Source: Cardamine occulta
Lineage: Eukaryota > Streptophyta > Magnoliopsida > Brassicales > Brassicaceae
DNA length: 64,000 nt
Reading direction: 5' to 3'
NCBI GenBank assembly: GCA_028015245.1
Contig: CM051374.1
Span: forward strand, 6,300,890-6,364,889
Every line of letters begins with the position of its first letter. The first letter of the stretch is position 1. The notes beneath the pieces were generated by a model that saw only the letters and a list, made by a program, of their open reading frames with translations, made no database searches and was not told the origin of the DNA. Position numbers and translations under genes: made by a program. Positions 34,305 through 43,052 of the stretch are shown here, piece after piece.

Positions 34305-35760
34305 CTTTGATGCAAGTATGGATGACTATGAAACCAATCTCTTGGTAAAAGTTTCTGTGTTTTGTTTCTTTATAAATTGTCTAGAAAAGTATACAACTTG
34401 CTGCTGAGATTACTAACTAATCTTCTCTTATTTACAATTGGTTTCTTTGCACTCTTGCTAACTAATCTTCTCTTACTTTTGCCATTTTTATTTTCCTGTG
34501 TAAGACTCTTATGTGGCTGTACTTATATCTGATTTTCTCAGTTCTTTTCAAGCCACTAATGTCAGCTGATGCAACCATGAGAGAGATTAGTTAGGCAGTT
34601 GACTCAGGTTCGATTTTATTTTGTTTATGTTTTCTGTTGCTGCAGTTCTTGAAGTAAACAGATTATAACGAGTTTTTTTCTTTATTCAGAGAATCAGAAG
34701 AAATTACTCTCTGATGGTTGGTGAATGCGACAGAAACTCTTGGATAACAGTTGGAGAAGCATCTAAGCAGAGAAGACCATCCGTATGACAAATTTAGCAC
34801 AGGTCTTTGTTCTTATTTTTTTAGTGCCATTCATGGAATGAGATTTATTTTGTTGCTTATGGATAGTAAGTTGTGATTCCAATTTTTATCTCATGCTAAA
34901 TACGTGAAGTTTGTGCTTACGGAACATGGATACACTTTATGTACGACCCCAACCAAAAGGAGTGGATACAAGGAATGAGCCTTATAAATGATACGAGGAA
35001 CAGTATTCTGCCAACATCATGCATCTGGTTGTATATGGGAAGGGTATGCTTTGCTGCTAACACAAAACTCAGAATTCCTTTTTCAAGGAAATCAAAATGT
35101 TTAAATAGGTAACATCTTTGCTAATGTCTTTGCTCTTCATGTTTTCAGAAAGCCTTGATAAAATTCAAGATCTTGTGGAAGAGATGTTCCAGGAAATACA
35201 AAACACCAACAAAAGTGTCCCTAGATATCCTAGCCAGCCATGTACTCCGGACCATTTGCAGGTTTTTGTTGCATCATAATATATTCTTCTTCTTTTGCTA
35301 AGATATTATAAATCAAACAAATTTTAGCATAACAAATGTAGTGTTTATGAGATCTCCGTTATTGATTTGAAGGTCCTAGAACATTCTAATAATAAAAAAG
35401 ATAACTAGACTATTTCTGATCTTATGGTAATACTCAATGTTCTAGGATATGGAAGAGCAGTTGGGTTAAGCTCTTCCTGTCTCTGCAGAGGTGATAGCTA
35501 TACAAGTCAAGAGTAAAAAATTAAAGAGAGGTTTCCCCAGATTCATAAAACACACGTTAGTCTCTCTCTCTCTCTCTCTCTCTTTTGTAAACTTAAATTT
35601 CTATGAAAATTTTAAATTTTGGTTTCCCCAGATTCAAATCATCATTTTTTGTAAATGTTGTAAGCTCAAGGTAAGATTTCTGCTAAGACCATAGAGAATA
35701 CCTCTGGATTTTCACTCTAACCCTTTTTCGTTTATGCTATCTATAAGCCAAATTTTAAAT

Positions 35761-35799
<39 letters not shown>

Positions 35800-36086
35800 T
35801 TGGATTCAAAAGTACTAAATATTTGGCATTCTCAAGCATTTGTGAAAATTTCTTGGTGTTTTCGTGGAAAATGTCTTAATCTATGGTATTCATCTTTGTG
35901 TGGTCAGGTTCAAGATCTTGACAGTGGAAGAAAAATTCAAGTCTCGAAACTACATTATGAGTAGACACTGGTTTGCATTTTTTGTATTGCATTGTAGTTC
36001 AAACTTTCCTGTATTGCATTGTGATAATTGATCTTTATGTTTGCTTAGAATTTGAAGCATGAATTAAAGCAAAGAAGACGATAGCC
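34305..36086 (+). other. Exon-like pieces of unidentified genes and simple repeats
   Basis: Several stretches look like exons flanked by intron-type sequence but could not be named: about 34911-35040 (YGTWIHFMYDPNQKEWIQG), 35151-35262 (SLDKIQDLVEEMFQEIQNTN), 35480-35550 and 35908-35964 (VQDLDSGRKIQVSKLHYE). A (CT)n run is at 35561-35583 and a (TA)n run at 35764-35794. All candidate exons are on the plus strand. Confidence 0.4.
35764..35794. repeat. (TA)n microsatellite
   Basis: About 15 TA units without interruption. Shorter TA runs are near 29135 and 40279-40300. Confidence 0.95.
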
Positions 36087-36119
36087 ATGAATATTTTCAA
36101 GAAGAAGACCACTCCCGAA
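36087..36119 (+). pseudogene. VPS2-like (ESCRT-III) first-exon fragment
   Basis: The eleven codons read MNIFKKKTTPE. The start MNIFKKKTTPK is that of plant VPS2.2/VPS2.3, ESCRT-III subunits for endosomal sorting. Only the first residues are left, followed by unrelated sequence. The match is short, so the assignment relies on the unusual start phrase. Confidence 0.55.
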
Positions 36120-36161
36120 GGTAAAGCTTAATTATCTGAAACAATTACTTTATACATTCAG

Positions 36162-36478
36162 AGAAGATATTGATAAGTTGTCTCAGAAGCTAACTTCTGA
36201 CAAATATGTTCATCTGTCTGAGCACAGCAAATTACAAGAGATGCTAAGTGACTTGAATTGCTGATCGACAACAGATCTATCCTTGAAGCTGAAGTCAAAA
36301 CTCTTCGGATTCTCAGGTAATCGTTATTAAAATTGAAAAGTTCTCATCTTTGGATAAAGCTTAAACGAGTTATGATCTATTTACAAGAGTGGTTTGATGA
36401 AAATGCAGATCTTGGGTAGAGGATGAAGCTAGGGAAGGCCAAGTGAGAGCTAAGGTTCTCAAGGAAGGAGGACGAAGA
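36162..36478 (+). pseudogene. Coiled-coil protein fragment, two exons
   Basis: An exon begins after an AG at 36161 and reads EDIDKLSQKLTSDKYVHLSE, with a stop a few codons further. After a frame change it continues ILEAEVKTLRILR, is cut by a GT-AG intron at about 36317-36408, and resumes SWVEDEAREGQVRAKVLKE. The heptad-like pattern is coiled-coil. The phrase W-V-E-D-E-A-R resembles Arabidopsis SLH-domain proteins of the At5g23890 type, as recalled; confidence in that name is low. Confidence 0.45.
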
Positions 36479-38738
36479 TACATATCAATATCTCATTGCA
36501 CTTATGGTTTTCTCTTTTTAGAAAAAGAAAATTACCATGCAATTATTCATTTAATTGATTAAACTCTGTTTCATTAAATCTTTTTGTTAATTTTCTGTCA
36601 ATTCTTGCAAGTGTTCAAAAGCGGCTGCAATAGAGGAGATGTGTTACGGTGATGACCCATTTAAGATATAAACTAACTTATTGTAAATATCTGTTTTTCT
36701 TGACAATCAAAATTGTAAGTCTAAAAGAGATATATTAATTTTCTTGCAATGAAAGTCGTGAAAGACAAATTATAATTGAAACTCATGCGATAATAAACAA
36801 AACTTGAGCTGTACTTGCAAACTTATAGGCGAGAGTAAGTTGATGTACATAAATTTAAAGAAAATTGCTGGAAAAGTATTTTAAACATTAATATTAGTGA
36901 TTTTAAACATTTGTGGACATTAATTCAGGATGCAAATTTTATCAGATTATATGAGTATGCTGAATCCATGAAAGTTGTTTATGAAAAAAAAATGTTTCAA
37001 AGGCAAACTCCGATCCAAGTTTCTATGGTTTAGTTTTTCTCATCTAGAGATATACTTTAAGCTATAGAATCAAATATAAATTACATTTTTTAATAGAGTG
37101 ATTTGTCACTTTGTTGACCATACTATAGTGCTTATCTCTAAAGGCTTATGAGTAATCAAACTTTTAGATTTTAGAGCATCCAAGTTGTAACCATGTCGTT
37201 TTTAATTCTGGTGCTCATTAATCAGGTGGTTCCCGACAAATTTCTTAAACAAGACAATCCAGTTGTTAGCTATAAAACAGATGTTACTGGAGTTACTGCG
37301 TTAGATCTTGACAAAGCTACTCTTTTTGTAACAGATATTCAAAAAAAAAAGAGCAGGCAGGTTTATTTCTGTAGGACCTATTTTGGTATGTCTTTGTTTG
37401 CACAATGCTCCTAAATATAGTTAACACCAATAAGAATAGTCACAAAGTTTATGATTCCTTAAGTTGGAACACAATCTCAAACAGAGCTTAGGGAGTAGAA
37501 TTTGAGAGTTGAAGATGCTCTTAATGCTACAAAGGTAACAACATAAACTCTAAGCTAAGGGTAAAAAGATGTATCTACATGTTCACCTGTAAAAACATTC
37601 CTCTATATTTCAGGAAGCTGTGGAAGAAGGTATTGCTGTTGGAGTATGATGCACTCTGCCAATACTTGCATCGACAGTGGATTCCATTTAAGAAACTCTC
37701 CCAAAGGATGGGGAAAAGGTTAGTCCAAAAGAGTTGCACAACATGAATATTCCATAAATGATTATCCGCAGCTGAAGCTGAAGCTGCCACTGTAAAAAAA
37801 GCATTGACCTCCCCATTCAAGTTAATCCCCAAGAATGCTGGGATAAAAGGATAACAATCTCTTTATACAGATTGCAACTATTTGCAAGTTTAGATATAGA
37901 AACTAAGTCAATGTCTTTAGATAAGATTAATAATGTTCTCTGACTCTTGCTCCAACCAATCTACTGATTCATATACTGTTACAGGTATGTCTGCTCTTTG
38001 TTTGGTCAACAGATGGTGCTTAAATCTTTAATCCCCAAAAACCACCTTACCGAGAATTCTCAGATTTAGAAAAAGTCTGACATTGTCTGAATTGATTGCA
38101 ATTTCCAACACTTAGCTGAGTTTAAAGATTCTGATACCGACCACAGACAGATGTAACTCTAAATCTTACTTCCTTTCGTTTCTTTACACTTCCACTTTCC
38201 CCCTTTGCCTCTTATTTACAGATTACACTATTTCGCTTTTTACTCTCTTGCAAATTTGCTTCTACAAATAAATGGGTATTATTGACCATGTTTCTCAAAT
38301 GTTTGTATGAGCCGCCTTGTGATTAAGCAAAGTTGTGATATTTGGGTTCTATATGAATCTAGGTAATGGAACAAAGGATGTGATTACCTTCAAATGGTTT
38401 TCTGAAGATGGGGAGGTTAGCAATGTCTCCTTCTTTTACTTGAACTTATATTTGTTTTTAAAATAGGCATCTGACCTTCGTGTTGATCTCATCTTTAATC
38501 CAACTACACTACTTCAAAACTTTAAAATAAAGTACAAGGTGGATTTATATGAGAAAAATATTATAGAGTAGACTAATAGTTATAAAAAATTAAAAAACGG
38601 ATGCATTGACCTCTTGATATCCCGCGATCTGAAATGGTGCATTGGTGTTTAAATAATAAATCGTTGTGATTTAATCAAAAGAAAAAAATTCATTGTTTTA
38701 GTCGACTGATAGTGTTGTTTTCTTGATATTTCGATTAG
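36479..38738 (+). other. Intron-like sequence with further unnamed exon remnants
   Basis: Possible exon remnants are 37222-37290 (VVPDKFLKQDNPVVSYKTDV), 37700-37840 and 38360-38418 (NGTKDVITFKWFSEDGE). None is recognised. The rest is AT-rich. No transposon end was found. Confidence 0.35.
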
Positions 38739-38803
38739 GTGCTTCACATGGACATGAATGACAACTATGGTGAAGAATCAGCATCGACTGACTTAGCTTT
38801 GTT
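38739..38803 (+). pseudogene. Rab GDP-dissociation inhibitor exon fragment
   Basis: After the acceptor TATTTCGATTAG the exon reads VLHMDMNDNYGEESASTDL. Rab-GDI proteins have VLHMDRNDYYGGESASL at their conserved N-terminal FAD-like fold. The conserved Arg of DRND is Met and a Tyr-Gly pair is changed, so the fragment has drifted. It stops at a frame end near 38845. Confidence 0.75.
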
Positions 38804-40036
38804 GCTCTACTTGAACAATAATAAAGTATATGCATTGACTGAATAAGACACGGGTGATGTGTCCGAAAGATCTCTCGCTTCTAAAGACACAGTTAGCAAT
38901 TAACTTTTTATATGTTTAAATTGCTTATCATATCATGATAATTCACCTCTAACTTTTTTGGGTTTCCTAAGTTTACCATATTCACCTCTAACTTTTGCTA
39001 AAATTAGATTACTCATATTTTCTCAAGTTATGAAATTGCAAAAACTATAAGCACTTTAACTCCACCGAAATTACCATGACCGAGCCTATAAGTTATTAAG
39101 TTAGTAGTTTAATATGAGTTAGTAGTTTCAAGTTACAATACATGTATGTACCTCTTATTACTGGATGTAGTTCACATCATCTATTGCGTTGAATTAAAAG
39201 ATATTACTGTGCAGCGCGGGAAAATATTTACTTTATATTTCGGTATTTATACTGTGATAGATTATTGTATTAGTATTTTAAATGAAATTTATTTTATGTT
39301 TTTAGTATCTTATTTATTATTCTTATATATGGTTTGTGTTGTGTTAATTAAAATTAAAATATAATTAGGTGTGGTGTTATCTGAGATCTATCATGATCCG
39401 TCTTTATCTGTTTTGACCCGTCTTGACCCGTCTTGACCTATTATTAAAATTAAAATATTTGAAGATCCGGATGATTTAAAGTTGGATGGTAAAAAAATTA
39501 ATTTTAATTTTCATCCATAATTAATAAAAAAAATAAAATGAATTTCTTTTTTTGTAGATAGTAATAATTGTTAAAATATTATTTACAATATAATATTTTT
39601 TTAAAATAAAGTCATTTAGGATACAACAATAATCACAATACTATAATTAATTTTATTGTTGTATCCTTAATGAATTTATTTTAAAACATTAAATACTATA
39701 TTGTTTAAATATTCTAATTAAAAAAATCATTTTTATTTAGGAGATACTAAATAAAAATAAACAGATTTAAATTTAAAATAATAAGAATTAAAATATCTAT
39801 ATACTGAAAATTTTATGCTATTTATTAGGAAATTAATTAACTAAATAAGAAATTATTATGATTATTAGTAAGATTTGAAAAATTAAAAAAATAGTTCAAT
39901 GGCATTTGTTGTAATATCCCACGTAAATACAAGGTTATTTTGTTTTTAACATTGCTTAAATAATTATATAGAGATGATTACAACTATATATATAATTATA
40001 AACTTCTCTTTCCAAAAGAAGCAGACGAAAGAAGTC
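38804..40036. other. AT-rich intergenic sequence with hairpin repeat
   Basis: It contains the large inverted repeat listed separately, a GCAGCGCGGG word at 39211-39220 and a threefold TTGACCCGTC tandem at about 39409-39440. The last two recall Arabidopsis non-autonomous Helitron tails, but no hairpin with a CTRR end could be fixed. No gene is supported. Confidence 0.4.
39570..39718. repeat. Long imperfect palindrome, MITE-like
   Basis: The inner arms TTAAAATAAAGTCATTTAGG (39601) and its near reverse complement ending at 39684 flank a spacer of about 20 bp, and both contain GGATACAACAATAA. The similarity extends outwards (AATATTATTTACAATATA against AATATTTAAACAATATAG), giving arms of about 65-70 bp. 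It would fold into one long hairpin, as MITEs or young miRNA precursors do. A target duplication is not evident. Confidence 0.65.
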
Positions 40037-40162
40037 ATGCATGTAATGAGGTTGACGTTTCTTCTGATGAAGCTTCCAAAGAAGAAGAAACCCACAAGAG
40101 CTTTGCTTAACATATATATTAACAGAGTTTTCGCTAAGCTTAAGAGGCAAACCGAATTATAG
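40037..40162 (+). CDS. Small basic ORF of unknown function
   Basis: A 41-codon frame starts MHVMRLTFLLMKLPKKKKP and ends LKRQTEL. A TATATATAATTATAAA box lies about 60 bp upstream. It is rich in Lys and Leu. It matches no small-peptide family I know and could be chance; the frame is open further upstream to 39974. Confidence 0.2.
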   Translation: MHVMRLTFLLMKLPKKKKPTRALLNIYINRVFAKLKRQTEL

Positions 40163-40469
40163 TAGGCTGCTGAGCTGAGCAAAAGGATTTCATTCCTTTT
40201 CCCTCAACTTCTTCACACCACATTAGAAAGGAACATTCAAGTTTTGCTCTCTTTTTTCTTACTTTAATTGAATCTTCAATATATATATATATATATATAT
40301 TTAAATGTGGAGTATGGGCAGTGAAAGAGAAGGTCCGTTGTTTTATAACATACTCTCAGATTCCTCTCATAACCACAGCACATCCACCGGCTTAAACAGC
40401 CTCACATTCTTCTTCACCACCAACTTCACTGATAGCCTTTTCTCCTCTACAACTAACGCCGTCTGTCTC

Positions 40470-41838
40470 TTCAACTCAAAAAAATTCTACATCCTCATCT
40501 CCTCCATCACCGGCCCACCCTGAATCTTCTTCAAGACCTGACACTTCTCATATCAACGCATCAAGCACCAGCCCGTCAACTAATGGCTCATCTTCTTTTT
40601 CTCATTCCTCGGACCAATGTCAACTTTCTTCGTCATCCTCATCTACCTCCAACTCTGATCCAAGTCAACTGCTCCCCGCTGCACCTCCTTCTCCGCCTGC
40701 ACCAAACAATACTCCACCACCAAGGATGACGACACGCAGACAAAATGGTATATCAAAACCCAAAACCATTATTTCTCATCATACTGATATTGTCTCCCCT
40801 CTTCCTAACTCTCATGTCCAAGCTGCTCAAGACCCAAATTGGAATTTCGCAATGACAGATGAACACGGTGCTCTTAAGGTAACACATACATGAGACTTAG
40901 TCCCACGACCCCCTAACACTAATATTATTCGTTGCATGTGGCTTTTTCGACACAAATTCAATGCAGACGGTAAGCTCTCTCGCTAAAAATCCTGTCTTGT
41001 TGCCAATGGAAAATCCCAGTAAGTGGGTGTCGATTGTGATGAAACGTTTAGCCCAGTTGTCAAACCAGCGATATACCAAAGACCAATCCATCTTGATGGC
41101 ACCACCGTAGCTACTGGTCCAACCGACACGGCATGGTCCAAAACTGACGGTACCGTGAAGGTGTGGATATATGAAACTCTGTCCGAATCTCTACTCAAAT
41201 CTATCCTCAAAACAAAGTGCTCTACCATCAAAAATATTTTCCGTGATAACAAAGAAATGCGAGAAATTCAGCTGGAGAATGAGATTCGATTACTTCAGAT
41301 TGGAGATCTCTCGGTTTTTGAATACTGTCAACAACTCAAGTCTCTATGTAACCTTCTCACCAACGTCAATTCTCCTATATCAGATCGCGCTCTGGTGATG
41401 CATCTCCTCAACGGTGTAAGTCCAAAGTTTGATAACTTCATCAATGTTATTAAAAATCATTCCCCGCCGTGTTCTTTTAGTGATGCTCGGTCAATGCTTA
41501 AAGACTAAGAGGCTCACTTGAAGACCAAGCAACACAATCAATCATCACACACCGATCATGCTTCCTCACCTCAAGTCCTCATCGCTGCAACACCACAGTC
41601 CCAGTTCACCACCACCACACTGCAGGCTCATTTTCAATACAATAGAGGCAAAAGAGGAAACCGCGGAGGTCATGGCGATGGGCGTCATAACAACAAAGGA
41701 GGACGTGGTGGTGGCAACCCTAATTGGCAAGGAAATAATTGGAGTTCAAACTCACCACCACCATTGGCCTACCAAAATAATCATCAATGGCCAACTCCTC
41801 CTCAATGGCCCAACACTTACGCCTGGCCCAATATTGAG
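40470..41838 (+). pseudogene. Copia fragments joined in wrong order: RT N-terminus then gag
   Basis: First comes a Ser/Pro-rich linker and the Copia RT start: DPNWNFAMTDEHGAL, DLVPRPPNTNIIRCMWLFRH and DETFSPVVKPA, with stops near 40891, 40986 and 41017. At about 41070 it passes in frame into a Copia gag: DGTTVATGPTDTAWSKTDG, then IGDLSVFEYCQQLKSLCNLL and SDRALVMHLLNGVSPKFDN. A TAA at about 41506 interrupts it, and a Gly/Arg- then Pro/Trp-rich tail follows to 41838, where a TRIM begins. In an intact element gag precedes RT by several kilobases. Confidence 0.85.
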
Positions 41839-41993
41839 GGTGTTGGGTGCGCAACAAGGACGTTGTGATCTATTAGTGGGGGTGATTATAACATCTTGTT
41901 TTCTGGTATATAGTGGTGCATGAGGAGAGCTTAAGAGATTTGATTTGGCTGCCTATCTCACTAAAGTGCACTTATCTTTTCCGTCACTCCTCT

Positions 41994-42870
41994 TGATGTG
42001 ATCCTAGGTAGGCTCACAAACCCATTCACGCACGAGAGAAAGTCCAAGGGGATATTCCTAGACTTGAGATCGAATCACATGACACAAGTAGAGGATAGGG
42101 GGATTGATAGACGCCACGGGAGGTTGCGGAAGGCCTCACGATAAGTCTAACTCAAGGATCTCGACCTCACACCGAAGAACCAAGAGGGTTTTTGTTCGAA
42201 TAACTCGAAACAAGAAAGCAAACACAAGGTTTGAAGAAAATATATTAATAAAAAGATGGTTGAGGTTTTTACACAGATCCTAGGCGACTTTTAAAGAGTA
42301 GGGGAAGAAGGCGAGGAGGCATTCTCGAGACAACTCCTCGAAAAGTCACAACTCGGAAAACACAACAACAATAACTAAAGTTTGAACAAAATAAAACACT
42401 TAAAATTCAAAGTCTGGCACCTAAGAAAGAAGAAGAAAAAATGGGCCAAGGCCCGAACCATGGAGACAAAGGGGCAAATGATGGAACAGATCCAAGTGTG
42501 AAGTTGAGCCTCGTTAAAAACCTTGTCGCGGAAAACCGGTTGGGACAAAACCGTGACGAAGGAACAGAGCACTTAACCTCACACCTCCATTTATCATCCA
42601 TCTCGGGTGAGTGACAAAACCAGTGTAGTCTCGCCACAAACAAACCCCGAGTGGTTCTCATGAGATGTGATCAAGGTGGTGATATGATCGGTGAGCTTCT
42701 TAGTCCGGGAACGAGTAACGGGTGGCGTGTACTCATACTTCATGTCTTGAGCTCCATAATCCTCAAGTTCCAGCTCCTTAGCTTCCAATTCTTTAGCTCC
42801 AAGCTGCGTATCCTCAAGCTCCATCCGTGCTCCTTGTTCCATGTCCGTAGAGCTAGCCGGGATCATATCA
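41994..42870 (-). repeat. 3' LTR of the chromovirus derivative
   Basis: An 877-bp LTR next to the polypurine tract (TACCCCCTTTCTT on the plus strand, 42871-42883). Positions about 42323-42870 are nearly identical to 45664-46211, indicating a recent origin of both. The integrase frame reads into it down to 42594. Confidence 0.85.
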
Positions 42871-43052
42871 TACCCCCTTTCTTGAAAAGGATTTGTCCTC
42901 AAATCCGGAAAATCTGCAACAAAAAGAAACAAGTTAATATCATCATAAACAATAATCTTAAACATCATACCTTGGTATCCAAAAGGATAGAACTTGTAGC
43001 CGTAATTCCTAGAACAGCCCTTCATTTGGTTTTCGTCATGGAAACAACTCAA
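42594..43052 (-). pseudogene. Integrase tail overlapping the 3' LTR
   Basis: The frame starts inside the internal region, passes the LRTNPFQERGYDM block that spans the polypurine tract and the LTR start, and ends at 42594 after a Glu/Leu-rich segment and TPPVTRSRTKKLTDHITTL. The CRM-like copy has the same arrangement (ITRSKQEKFKTTLQHLL). The upstream catalytic domain is deleted. 42914-42970 is the 57-nt GT-AG block. Confidence 0.75.
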
